Program-made: the position numbers and the translations under genes
In this document: piece by piece, positions 1 through 7,921 of the stretch
Layout: every line of letters begins with the position of its first letter
Position numbering within the stretch: position 1 is the first letter of the stretch
Notes under the pieces: model-generated
The model's input: only the letters and a program-made list of their open reading frames with translations
The model's database searches: none
Told to the model about the DNA's origin: nothing
Source of the DNA: UBA1268 sp002694955
GTDB taxonomy: Bacteria; Planctomycetota; Planctomycetia; Pirellulales; UBA1268
Direction of reading: 5' to 3'
Assembly (NCBI GenBank): GCA_028066355.1
Contig: JALCBP010000075.1
Span: forward strand, 1 to 12,020
DNA length: 12,020 nucleotides

Positions 1-660
1 CCTGGAGCCCCGAAAGCATTGGTGGTGGACAAAGACACCGCCGTTTGCTCCAAGGATGGAATGCAACTCTTTGAACAGAGCCTGATCGTAGACGAGTCGA
101 CTAAAGGGCTTGCAAATGTCGTTGTTTTTTTAAGAAAATCAAGTCGAGTAAAAACTGATTCAGCTACAGAAAAATTGGTTTTCGACCAAAAAAATTGTGA
201 GTTTCTCACGCCCGTGTTTGCAGCACGTGTTGGACAGCCAGTCGATGTGAAGAATAGTGATCCGATTGGTCATAACACAAACATCTCAGGCAGTAGCTTT
301 AATCAACTCATTCCATCTGGTGATTCGACCGTTTTTACGCCAGGGCGGGAAACGGGACTGCCGGTTTCAGTGACTTGCAACATCCATCCGTGGATGAAGG
401 CGTACGCCGTCTTTCGTGAAGACGGCTATGTGGCTGTATCCTCGGGTGACGGAACGTTTGAAATACCAGATCTTCCGGCTGGAGAGCCACTTGAGTTTCA
501 AGTCTGGCATGAACGAGCAACCGGCCGCGGTGGTGCGTTGGATCTTGATCAGCCAGAATTGCAATGGAATTCAAAGGGACGTTTTAAAATAACGTTGAAG
601 GAGAACGAAACTCGTGACCTCGGGACGCTTGAAATACCGGCTAATGCGATTAGTGGTTGA
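1..660 (+). CDS. Cupredoxin-domain protein with C-terminal beta-sandwich domain (5' end cut off)
   Basis: The frame is open to the left edge, so the start lies outside the window; a TTG at 19 is only an internal candidate. Counting the first visible codon as residue 1, a cupredoxin-like core spans about 75-140, with the pattern GHN (H91) and then CNIHPWM (C126, H129, M132). That His-Cys-His-Met set fits a type 1 (blue) copper site. The stretch after it (GYVAVSSGDGTFEIPDLPAG, about 142-161) resembles the carboxypeptidase-regulatory-like beta-sandwich fold. Such proteins were often annotated as methylamine utilisation proteins. Lying 99 nt upstream of the di-haem cytochrome, it may be a periplasmic electron carrier or copper protein serving the oxidase; that role is inferred from position. 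No signal peptide can be judged because the N-terminus is missing. Confidence 0.82.
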   Translation, partial: PGAPKALVVDKDTAVCSKDGMQLFEQSLIVDESTKGLANVVVFLRKSSRVKTDSATEKLVFDQKNCEFLTPVFAARVGQPVDVKNSDPIGHNTNISGSSFNQLIPSGDSTVFTPGRETGLPVSVTCNIHPWMKAYAVFREDGYVAVSSGDGTFEIPDLPAGEPLEFQVWHERATGRGGALDLDQPELQWNSKGRFKITLKENETRDLGTLEIPANAISG

Positions 661-759
661 TGTGGGCAAGCGGCAACTCCCTCGTCGGAAGGGGGCTGGC
701 TCCAAGTCATATGTCGTGGGCCTATCATTAAATTAGAAAAGAGAAAGTTTGAATAAAAA

Positions 760-2064
760 ATGGAGTCAATCGTTGTGAACAACGTGATCTCAGGGCACCT
801 GTCATTTACAGATACGTTGAAAGCAAGAAGTTCATACTTGCTTTTCGGGATGTGTCTTGTCTTGATTTCTTTACTTACAACCGGTTGCGGCAAAACACCG
901 GCGGCGTCGTTTAGGCTGAATCTTGTCGAATCGTCAAAACAACAACTCACGGCGTCACAAGAAAAGCAGGTTGCAACGATTCTCGCCGCACTTTTCGGAA
1001 CCCCAGATGACCCTCGAGCTCCACCTGAGTGTGATCTCGATATGGAGAAACTAAAACTCGCTGCTGGCCCTGTTCGGAGTGATATTGTTGGTAGGAAAAA
1101 TGGGTTGTACAGGGAGCATTGCTCTCATTGCCACGGCGTAACGGGCGATGGTATGGGGCCGACGGCGGCTTTTTTGAATCCTTATCCAAGGGACTATCGT
1201 CCAGGCGTTTTTAAATTTAAAAGTACTGAGCGAGCTGATAAGCCCACCGATAATGATTTAGTTATGGTGTTACATAACGGGTTGGCTGGTAGTTCAATGC
1301 CATCTTTTGCCCTCTTAAGTGATGCAAAAATCGATGCCCTTGTTGAGTATGTGAAATATCTCAGTATGAGAGGTGAAGTAGAGTTGTCACTTATGCGGGC
1401 GTATTTTGAGCTTGATGATGAAGATCAAGGAGTGCTTCCGCAGTCCCGTGAATTCTTGTTTGAGGAGATCATTGATCCGGTTGTCGAACGATGGGCGGAT
1501 GCCGATGATGCAGTCATTGAAGTCCCCGAGATGCCCTCGGACATCGATATGGTCGCGTCAATTGCGAAGGGCAAAGAATTGTTCTATGGAAATAAAGCAA
1601 ATTGTGTGAAGTGTCACGGTGTGAGTGGCCTCGGTGATGGCCAAGCCAATGATTATGACGACTGGAACAAGGTCGTCGTTCAGGCGCACAAAACAGTAGA
1701 AGGTGGTATTGCACAGGCTGATAAGGCGTCGACATGGGAGATGTCTGCTGAAGAGCGAGACGAGCATCGAATGGAACTTGCGTGGCTCGACCGTTTTGAA
1801 ACGGTGTTAGATGGGAACGCGTTGCGTCCCCGGATGATCCGACCCAGAAATCTGCGACAGGGGGTCTACCGCGGCGGGATGCGGCCGATCGATCTCTACT
1901 ACAGGATTCATGCCGGAATCAACGGGGCGCCAATGCCAGCGGCAAAAGGCACGGTGCCTCCTGAGGATATTTGGCACATTGTTAACTACATCAAGTCGCT
2001 TCCGTATGACTTTAACGGAACGCTCGGAGTAGACCGGCCAATGGTAGCCCGAGATCGTATGTGA
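760..2064 (+). CDS. Di-haem cytochrome c lipoprotein (oxidase-associated)
   Basis: A 434-residue protein with two class I cytochrome c modules. The first has C121-S-H-C124-H125 and a likely axial Met at 180 (GSSMPSF). The second has C282-V-K-C285-H286 and a likely axial Met at 392 (GAPMPAA). A hydrophobic stretch ends in the lipobox LTTGC, so Cys43 is probably acylated and the protein membrane-anchored on the outer face of the inner membrane. The lead before the lipobox is long if ATG 760 is used; ATG 850 (M31) gives a more typical short signal but neither has a strong ribosome site. The roughly 155 residues between the two haem motifs include an acidic stretch at about 215-260. Directly upstream of ctaC, it is a plausible electron donor to CuA, replacing the cytochrome domain fused to subunit II in classical caa3 enzymes. 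An alcohol-dehydrogenase-type or alternative complex III-type cytochrome is less likely in this context. Confidence 0.88.
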   Translation: MESIVVNNVISGHLSFTDTLKARSSYLLFGMCLVLISLLTTGCGKTPAASFRLNLVESSKQQLTASQEKQVATILAALFGTPDDPRAPPECDLDMEKLKLAAGPVRSDIVGRKNGLYREHCSHCHGVTGDGMGPTAAFLNPYPRDYRPGVFKFKSTERADKPTDNDLVMVLHNGLAGSSMPSFALLSDAKIDALVEYVKYLSMRGEVELSLMRAYFELDDEDQGVLPQSREFLFEEIIDPVVERWADADDAVIEVPEMPSDIDMVASIAKGKELFYGNKANCVKCHGVSGLGDGQANDYDDWNKVVVQAHKTVEGGIAQADKASTWEMSAEERDEHRMELAWLDRFETVLDGNALRPRMIRPRNLRQGVYRGGMRPIDLYYRIHAGINGAPMPAAKGTVPPEDIWHIVNYIKSLPYDFNGTLGVDRPMVARDRM

Positions 2065-2104
2065 GTTGGATAAACAGACCAGAGTAAGTTGAAATATTTT
2101 ATTT

Positions 2105-2108
2105 GGAG
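2105..2108 (+). promoter_or_regulatory. Ribosome binding site of ctaC
   Basis: GGAG lies 9 nt before ATG 2118. This supports 2118 over the in-frame TTG at 2103, which would contain this site within its own coding region. Confidence 0.5.
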
Positions 2109-2117
2109 ACCAGAAGG

Positions 2118-2897
2118 ATGAAGCGTTTAGCAGGACTGTTTTGGAGTCTGCTCTTTCTATTGGTTCCGATTTTGGGAGTCATTACGTTTGCTGTTGCGCC
2201 AGCGTATGACATCTGGCTTCCGAAAGATGTTTCAGAGCACGGTGCTGCGGTAGATGGTTTGTTTTACTTTATCCTCGGGCTCACCGGAGTTGTTTTTATT
2301 GCAACAGAACTGTGCCTTTTTTGGTTCATCTGGAAGTACGATGAGAAAAATGACAAGGCTGAAGTAAAATATCGACATGGTAGTCATGTGCTAGAGGTGG
2401 TGTGGACAGTCATTCCGGCTGCTGTTTTATTGTTCCTAGCCATCTACCAGATGAATACGTGGGCTGATGTCAAAATGCGAAGGCCCAATATGGCGCCGAC
2501 TGTTGAAGTCATTGGGCGACAGTTCGAATGGCGGCTTCGGTACCCAGGGCGTGACGGAGTTTTGGGTACTCCTGATGACCTGCATCTTGTGAATGATCTT
2601 CATCTTCCGATCGATGAAGACATTTTGATTCAGCTAAAGAGCATGGATGTCCTTCATAGTTTCTTTCTGCCGAATGTTCGGATTAAGCAGGACGCAGTTC
2701 CCGGCATGAAAATCCCCGTCTGGTTTAAAGCCAGAGAGGAAGGTGTGTTTGATATCGTCTGTGCTGAGCTTTGTGGCTGGGGGCATTATAAGATGAAGGG
2801 CAGGGTGACCTTTGAGTCGCGTGAGTCATTTGAACAATGGCTGGAAGTCAAGTACCAGGAACAAGAAGCTACTCAGCCAAGTAACACCGAAACTTAA
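2118..2897 (+). CDS. ctaC: Cytochrome c oxidase subunit II (CuA subunit)
   Basis: A 259-residue protein that takes electrons from cytochrome c at the binuclear CuA centre and passes them to haem a in subunit I. Hydrophobic segments lie at about 4-25 (signal or extra helix), 46-72 and 92-112, followed by a periplasmic cupredoxin domain. The CuA ligands are complete: H180 (DVLHSFFLP), then C215-AEL-C219-GWG-H223-YK-M226, with E217 supplying its backbone carbonyl. The aromatic electron-entry region is seen as GRQFEWR (about 132-138). There is no CXXCH haem motif, so this is a CuA-only subunit, unlike fused caa3 subunit II. A short insertion of about 20 residues (about 143-163, containing DGVLGTPDD) sits between beta strands. 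The ATG at 2118 is preferred because of the ribosome site. It is followed by ctaD after 73 nt. Confidence 0.96.
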   Translation: MKRLAGLFWSLLFLLVPILGVITFAVAPAYDIWLPKDVSEHGAAVDGLFYFILGLTGVVFIATELCLFWFIWKYDEKNDKAEVKYRHGSHVLEVVWTVIPAAVLLFLAIYQMNTWADVKMRRPNMAPTVEVIGRQFEWRLRYPGRDGVLGTPDDLHLVNDLHLPIDEDILIQLKSMDVLHSFFLPNVRIKQDAVPGMKIPVWFKAREEGVFDIVCAELCGWGHYKMKGRVTFESRESFEQWLEVKYQEQEATQPSNTET

Positions 2898-2960
2898 CAC
2901 CAGGTAAAATCCGAAGGCTTTGGCCAAAAGAATAACTTTTTAGACAACTGCTTCACCAAC

Positions 2961-2964
2961 GAGG
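2961..2964 (+). promoter_or_regulatory. Ribosome binding site of ctaD (GTG start)
   Basis: GAGG lies 6 nt before GTG 2971. This decides the GTG start, since no ATG in frame occurs before the first transmembrane helix. Confidence 0.55.
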
Positions 2965-2970
2965 TTAGCC

Positions 2971-4806
2971 GTGAGTACTGTAGAAACCAAACTGACAAGC
3001 GTTCAGGATGCACCTGAGAAGCAAGAGACTCACGTGCATCCACAGCCGTCTTCCTCGCAAAAACTATCGACGTTTCTTTCGACATATGTTTTTTCGAAGG
3101 ATCACAAGGTTATTGGTCTTCAGTTTCTGTTCTCAACGCTCCTCTGGTTCCTGATTGGTGGTCTGCTAGCGTTGGCGGTGCGTTGGCAGGTTGCGTGGCC
3201 ATGGTCAGACGTTCCTGTTGTTGGAAAGCTTTTTGCTCAACAAGGTGGGCAAATGGCGCCAGAGTTTTACACAATGCTCTTCACGATGCATGCAACAGTG
3301 ATGATTTTTCTTGTAATCATCCCTATCCTTGCGGGCGCGTTTGGTAACTTCCTCATACCGCTGATGATTGGCGCCGATGACATGGCGTTTCCAACACTCA
3401 ACATGCTGAGCTATTGGTTCATGTGGCCAGCTTTCATCGCCTTTGGGGCAAGTTTTTTTGTGGAAGGTGGTGCGGCTTCAAGTGGCTGGACGAGTTACCC
3501 GACTCTCGCCACGAATGTGAATTCGTCTCCTGGTGCCGGATGGGGGCAAACGCTCTGGCTTGTTGGACTAACTTTTGTTGGCGTGTCATCAATGCTTGGA
3601 AGCGTCAATTACATGACAACGATAATTCTTATGCGGGCCCCAGGTATGACAATGTTCCGCTTGCCTATGACAATCTGGGCCATGTTTATCACCGCTGTTT
3701 TGCAGGCTTTCGCGCTTCCAGTGCTTACCGCTGCTGGGTTTATGCAGTTGGCTGATAGGTCGCTCGGCACCGGGTTTTTCACTCCTGAGGGCAACATAGT
3801 GAATAATGCTGTTGCGACCGCTGGTGGAGGGCAACCGTTACTCTGGCAGCATCTATTCTGGTTTTACAGTCATCCCGCCGTGTACATCATGATCCTGCCA
3901 GCTATGGGGATGGTTTCAGACATCCTCACTTGCTTCGCTAGAAAGCCCTTGTTCGGTTACCGCCCAATGGTTTATTCAGTTGCCGGGATTGCCGGGCTGG
4001 GCTTCATTGTCTGGGGGCACCACATGTTTATGTCGGGTATGAACCCAGCCCTTGGGACTACTTTTATGGTTTCGACGATGATGATTGCGCTACCGAGTGC
4101 CGTCAAAACATTTAATTGGCTCGGGACAATCTGGGCTGGCCGAATTCAGTTTACGACATCAATGCTATTTGCTCTCTCGTTTGTTTCCATGTTTATCATT
4201 GGGGGACTATCTGGGATTTTTATGGCAGCGACGCCGGTTGACATTTTTATTCATGACACATATTTCATCGTTGCTCATTTCCACTATGTCCTCTTTGCTG
4301 GAACGGCAATGGGCGTTTGGGCTGCTATTTACTTCTGGTTCCCTAAAATGTTCGGAAGGACGATGAATGAGTTTTGGGGAAAAGTGCATTTCTTCCTGAC
4401 GTTTATCTTTTTGAACGGTACGTTCTTCACCATGCATATCCTGGGTGCCGTCGGCTTCCCCCGCAGGCTCGCAGATGCGTACCATTATGAAACATTTCAT
4501 CATTTGCAACCATTGAATGCATTCATGACATACTGTGCCATCGGCATGGTCGCGTCCCAGATTATCTTCGCGGTCAATTTCTTTTGGAGCATGTTTTATG
4601 GTCCTGTAGCTGGCCGAAATCCATGGAATTCAAATACGCTGGAATGGACAGCACCGAGTCCTCCTGGTCACGGTAACTTTGATTTTCAGCCTATTGTTCA
4701 CCGTGGTCCGTATGAGTATTCGGTGCCTGGTGTTGAAAATGATCACCTTATGCAGACGGATCCTCCGAATGCGGCTGCCGCCGCTGCCGCCGCCGCGGCT
4801 CACTAA
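2971..4806 (+). CDS. ctaD: Cytochrome c oxidase subunit I (haem a/a3-CuB), A2-type
   Basis: The catalytic subunit, reducing O2 to water and pumping protons; 611 residues with about 12 membrane helices. Ligands are all visible: H107 and H438 for low-spin haem a, H436 for haem a3, and H301, H350 and H351 for CuB. Y305, four residues after H301, is the tyrosine expected to be cross-linked to it. The Mg-site pair H428-D429 is present. The helix VI motif is YSHPAVY (299-305), so the usual D-channel glutamate is Ala. YSHPxVY is the established signature of A2-type haem-copper oxidases, in which the Tyr-Ser pair takes that role. The lower D-channel (D137, N144) and K-channel (S376, K379) positions are retained. 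The N-terminal tail is soluble and the C-terminus ends in ten alanines plus His, which is unusual. Neighbours ctaC and ctaA-F confirm the assignment. Confidence 0.98.
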   Translation: MSTVETKLTSVQDAPEKQETHVHPQPSSSQKLSTFLSTYVFSKDHKVIGLQFLFSTLLWFLIGGLLALAVRWQVAWPWSDVPVVGKLFAQQGGQMAPEFYTMLFTMHATVMIFLVIIPILAGAFGNFLIPLMIGADDMAFPTLNMLSYWFMWPAFIAFGASFFVEGGAASSGWTSYPTLATNVNSSPGAGWGQTLWLVGLTFVGVSSMLGSVNYMTTIILMRAPGMTMFRLPMTIWAMFITAVLQAFALPVLTAAGFMQLADRSLGTGFFTPEGNIVNNAVATAGGGQPLLWQHLFWFYSHPAVYIMILPAMGMVSDILTCFARKPLFGYRPMVYSVAGIAGLGFIVWGHHMFMSGMNPALGTTFMVSTMMIALPSAVKTFNWLGTIWAGRIQFTTSMLFALSFVSMFIIGGLSGIFMAATPVDIFIHDTYFIVAHFHYVLFAGTAMGVWAAIYFWFPKMFGRTMNEFWGKVHFFLTFIFLNGTFFTMHILGAVGFPRRLADAYHYETFHHLQPLNAFMTYCAIGMVASQIIFAVNFFWSMFYGPVAGRNPWNSNTLEWTAPSPPGHGNFDFQPIVHRGPYEYSVPGVENDHLMQTDPPNAAAAAAAAAAH

Positions 4807-4831
4807 GAGTGGTCACTATCCAGTCATTACT

Positions 4832-5884
4832 ATGCCAGAAACAACAAGCCAGACATCCATCGCAGCGAAGAGCCCAAATGTGGCTCACTGGCTTGCATGC
4901 AGCCTCGTTGCTGTGACAGGTGTGCTCCTTACATTTGGTGCGCTTGTTACCACATACGAGGCAGCCATGGCTGTTCCTGACTGGCCGGGAACGTATGGGC
5001 ACAACATGTTTCTTTTTCCATTTTCTGAGTGGTTTTACGGGCCATGGGATCTTTTTCTCGAGCACGGCCATCGACTTCTTGGTGCATCTGTTGGCATTTT
5101 GGCAATTATTTTGGCCGTTGCAGTCTGGAAGACGAATCAGTCATCGATGGTGCGTGGGCTGGTTCTCGCAGCAGTCTTTCTAGTCGTGCTACAGGGTGTT
5201 CTTGGGGGGCTTCGTGTACTGCTTGACGACAAAACGGTCGCCAAGGTTCATGCATGTACAGGCCCACTTTTTTTCTCTGTTGCTGTGGCTATTGCAACAC
5301 TGACTTCACGACGATTTCAGCGGACTCGAGATGGAAGTGAATCACCTGTGCCAGGGATGACTCCCGGTAGTTGGATTGCTAGCGGGCTCGTGTTTGCCTC
5401 GTACGTTCAACTCGTGGCTGGTGCTCAGTTGCGTCATCTGGATCCAGCAGTTGGTCCAAGCACATTCCGTTGGCTCGTCCTGTTTCATCTTGTAGGCGCT
5501 GCGACTGTCGCTGTTTTAAGTCTGGCTGCTGTGTGTGATTCTTTCGGCCTCTTGGGCCTTCATAGTACTCGGAGTGTTGGTCGCCGATTTTTGTCGTCGT
5601 TCATACTCTTTTTGGTCTGCAGCCAAGTCCTGCTTGGGTTCGGTGCTTGGATTGTTAGCTGGGGGTTGCCACTAGGTTTGTTACCAGACTCGATCGCCAA
5701 CAGAGTTCCTGAAATGACGGCAGTTGTTGTTGCAAGAAGTAGTGTGTCTTCAATTGTCGTAACTGGTCATGTGCTTGTTGGCATGATGATACTTGGAGCA
5801 AGTGTGATCTACTGTATCACCAGTGGTGGGCTACCTCAGGCTGCAGGAGTCAAACTCGTTCCTCGAAGAGGGGCTTTGGCATGA
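4832..5884 (+). CDS. ctaA: Haem A synthase (COX15/CtaA family)
   Basis: Oxidises the C8 methyl of haem O to the formyl group of haem A, in the membrane. The 350-residue protein has about eight helices in two four-helix halves. Four haem-facing histidines fit the family: H80 (in E77-H-G-H80-R), H140 (KVHACTGP), H219 (LFHLVGAA) and H313 (TGHVLVGM). E77, three residues before H80, matches the catalytic Glu of helix 2. The first outer loop carries AVPDWPGTYG, as in other CtaA proteins, but no cysteine pair is seen there. ATG 4832 was chosen because upstream codons in this frame overlap the ctaD C-terminus. There is no clear ribosome site, and the start is 25 nt after the ctaD stop, so coupled translation is possible. 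The stop overlaps the ctaB start. Confidence 0.95.
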   Translation: MPETTSQTSIAAKSPNVAHWLACSLVAVTGVLLTFGALVTTYEAAMAVPDWPGTYGHNMFLFPFSEWFYGPWDLFLEHGHRLLGASVGILAIILAVAVWKTNQSSMVRGLVLAAVFLVVLQGVLGGLRVLLDDKTVAKVHACTGPLFFSVAVAIATLTSRRFQRTRDGSESPVPGMTPGSWIASGLVFASYVQLVAGAQLRHLDPAVGPSTFRWLVLFHLVGAATVAVLSLAAVCDSFGLLGLHSTRSVGRRFLSSFILFLVCSQVLLGFGAWIVSWGLPLGLLPDSIANRVPEMTAVVVARSSVSSIVVTGHVLVGMMILGASVIYCITSGGLPQAAGVKLVPRRGALA

Positions 5885-6873
5885 CGCAGTTAGTTGCTCA
5901 ACATCATCTTGCCTCGCCATCAACAGCTGTCATTACTGACGCATCTTCGTTGCCGCGTGAAGCAATTCAGCACTCCATCTTTACCGATGCCTGTCAACTT
6001 GTGAGGCCACGAATTGCAATAATGGTGCTTGTGACTGTGTTTGCAGCGATGTGGGTCACATCAGGTTCTCGTGAATTGAATTGGTTATCTGTTGTTGGCG
6101 TTTTATTCGGAACAGCAGCCGTAGCAGCGAGCTCGAGTATTGCGAATCAAATTCTTGAACGGCGAACTGACAGCGTAATGGCCCGCACGGCTTCACGGCC
6201 GATTGCTGCTGGACGATTATCAAATCGTTTCGCGTGGCTTCTTGCTGCAGTGAGCTTTTTCGGTGGTTCCGGATGCGTATGGTTGGCTGGAAATCTGCAG
6301 GCGGCATGCGCGGCAGTGCTGACGTGGGTTTTGTACGTCGCGGTATACACACCATTGAAAAAGATCACGCCACTGAATACAGCAGTTGGCGCTGTGGCAG
6401 GTGCCTTGCCGATTGCAATCGGTTGGCTGGCTGTAGGTGGCCCTCAGCAGGTGCTCGCTGGTGACATTTCTGCATCGCTCGCTGTGGCAGCTCTAGGCAC
6501 TGTGCTGTACCTGTGGCAATTCCCCCACTTCATGGCGATTGCCTGGCTTTATCGTGATCAGTACGGCCTTGCAGGCCTCAAAATGTTCACAGTTACCGAC
6601 TCGAGTGGTTTGCGAGCAGCAGGGCAGTCGTTAGCAGCATCGCTCGCCATGATCCCGGTTAGTCTGGTAATGGCGGTACCAAGTGGCAGCATTCGAATGT
6701 TTCTAACTGCTGCCCTTGCATCTTCCGTCTATGTGCTTGTTTCCGTAAACTTTGCTGTCCGAAGGGATGACCGCTCTGCTCGTATTCTTCTTTTTACTTC
6801 GTTGGGTGTGCTTTTGGTTCTAATGACTTCTGCAGTAGCCTTCAGCGGCCCGAAGATGTTGTCATTTTCATGA
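5881..6873 (+). CDS. ctaB: Protohaem IX farnesyltransferase (haem O synthase)
   Basis: Adds farnesyl to the vinyl group of haem B to make haem O, the substrate of CtaA. The 330-residue UbiA-superfamily membrane protein has a soluble N-terminal tail of about 40 residues and then about eight or nine helices. The prenyl-diphosphate motif lies at 89-97 as N89-x3-E93-x3-D97, followed by MARTASRPI. In E. coli CyoE (from memory) the aligned segment is NNYIDRDID, so Glu replaces the first Asp and Arg the middle one. The second conserved region reads WQFPHFMAIAWLYRDQY (about 212-228), with D226. Its ATG overlaps the ctaA stop as ATGA, a typical sign of translational coupling. The product of one enzyme feeds the other. 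The lineage-typical variant motif does not weaken the call. Confidence 0.95.
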   Translation: MTQLVAQHHLASPSTAVITDASSLPREAIQHSIFTDACQLVRPRIAIMVLVTVFAAMWVTSGSRELNWLSVVGVLFGTAAVAASSSIANQILERRTDSVMARTASRPIAAGRLSNRFAWLLAAVSFFGGSGCVWLAGNLQAACAAVLTWVLYVAVYTPLKKITPLNTAVGAVAGALPIAIGWLAVGGPQQVLAGDISASLAVAALGTVLYLWQFPHFMAIAWLYRDQYGLAGLKMFTVTDSSGLRAAGQSLAASLAMIPVSLVMAVPSGSIRMFLTAALASSVYVLVSVNFAVRRDDRSARILLFTSLGVLLVLMTSAVAFSGPKMLSFS

Positions 6874-6933
6874 TCGTTTAGTTTTCTTTAATTTCTGATT
6901 TACCTCACAACATATAACGTTCGGCACTTTTTT

Positions 6934-7875
6934 ATGAATGCAACAGCTGCTTCGATTGGCCATGATAGTCACGATCACCATGGGCCAGTTCTTCAGTATC
7001 AACCCGGTTTGCCGCTTTCTCGGGGCAAACTTATCATGTGGCTGTTTCTGTCGACGGAAATCATGTTTTTTGCAGCCTTGCTTGGCAGTTATGTTGTCCT
7101 ACGTTTTGGTGCTGCAGTATGGCCAAAACCTCACCATGTTCATCTCAGTGAGCCGATTGGTGCCTTCAATACATTTGTGCTTATTTGCTCAAGTGTTACC
7201 GTCGTGCTTGCGCTTGAGGCAGCAAAAGCAAACAAGCGTTCGCTGGCGAAAACTTGGATGCTTGTCACGCTTGTACTAGGTTCTCTTTTCCTCGGCGTAA
7301 AAGCGTATGAGTATTCTTCAAAATTCGACCATGGCATTTACCCATGGGCTCCCCGTGGACGAATTTACGAACGTCCTGATCTTTATTATGGGTCAGCCGT
7401 GCGAGCACGGCTAAGCGATCCTGTTATTCTGGAAAAGATGAAAGAATTAGATGGTCAGGCGGAAAGTGAACTTTCAGATGCGGAGATCATAGGGCGACGC
7501 CGTCTGAAGCAAGTTCGAGACATGGTCAACAACCCTGACCAGCAAGCATTCGATCTGGCCGTCGTTGCAGATCAGATTATGCCACTTCCGGCAGAAGGGG
7601 CCGACAGCCATGGCCATGGTGGTGGACTGAATGACACATTCGCTTGGCTTCAATTGCCGGCGGTCATACCAGGAGGAAATATGTGGGCAAGTACGTATTT
7701 CTTCTTGACCGGATTCCATGCAATCCACGTAATTGTTGGTCTCATTGTGTTTGGTATTTTACTTCTGTATCAGCTAGGGCCTCAAACCGCCGGTATGATA
7801 GAAAACGCTGGCCTGTATTGGCATTTTGTTGATCTCGTTTGGATATTTCTTTTTCCACTTTTGTATTTGTTTTGA
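6934..7875 (+). CDS. ctaE: Cytochrome c oxidase subunit III, with large internal insertion
   Basis: A non-catalytic core subunit that stabilises subunit I and sustains turnover. Helices are visible at about 33-56, 76-95, 105-124, 250-280 and 293-312, the five-helix form typical of caa3-like enzymes. Family motifs are STEIMFFAALLGSY (40-53, with the conserved membrane Glu42), FHAIHVIVGL (261-270) and YWHFVDLVWIFLFP (295-308). Five-helix relatives are usually near 200 residues; this one is 313. The excess is a hydrophilic, charged segment at about 128-245 between helices 3 and 4, containing a probably helical stretch (about 158-210) and a DSHGHGGG run. The N-terminal tail has HDSHDHHG. The start ATG 6934 has no obvious ribosome site and follows a T-rich 60-nt spacer after ctaB. 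Confidence 0.94.
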   Translation: MNATAASIGHDSHDHHGPVLQYQPGLPLSRGKLIMWLFLSTEIMFFAALLGSYVVLRFGAAVWPKPHHVHLSEPIGAFNTFVLICSSVTVVLALEAAKANKRSLAKTWMLVTLVLGSLFLGVKAYEYSSKFDHGIYPWAPRGRIYERPDLYYGSAVRARLSDPVILEKMKELDGQAESELSDAEIIGRRRLKQVRDMVNNPDQQAFDLAVVADQIMPLPAEGADSHGHGGGLNDTFAWLQLPAVIPGGNMWASTYFFLTGFHAIHVIVGLIVFGILLLYQLGPQTAGMIENAGLYWHFVDLVWIFLFPLLYLF

Positions 7876-7921
7876 CGACATTCCTCGAAAAAATTTTAGA
7901 ACGCGTTGTAAGAAGGCAGCT

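Noticed and set aside
549..950. A 133-residue opposite-strand frame across the cupredoxin-cytochrome spacer
   Set aside because: Most of it lies opposite two confident genes, and its translation shows no domain or start signal.
2898..2970. A terminator between ctaC and ctaD
   Set aside because: Only a 3-bp GGC-TTTG-GCC stem could be made, without a T run directly after it.
3865..3885. Loss of the Glu in HPEVY as a sign of a defective oxidase
   Set aside because: YSHPxVY is the normal A2-type motif, and all haem and CuB ligands are present.
4679..4831. A longer N-terminus for CtaA reaching back into ctaD
   Set aside because: It overlaps the conserved ctaD end in another frame and would precede the natural MPETTSQ start with a Pro- and Arg-rich stretch unlike CtaA.
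7826..7921. A longer N-terminus for CtaF overlapping ctaE
   Set aside because: ATG 7922 has a good ribosome site (AGAAGG, 5 nt away), and the upstream part is the last helix of CtaE read in another frame.
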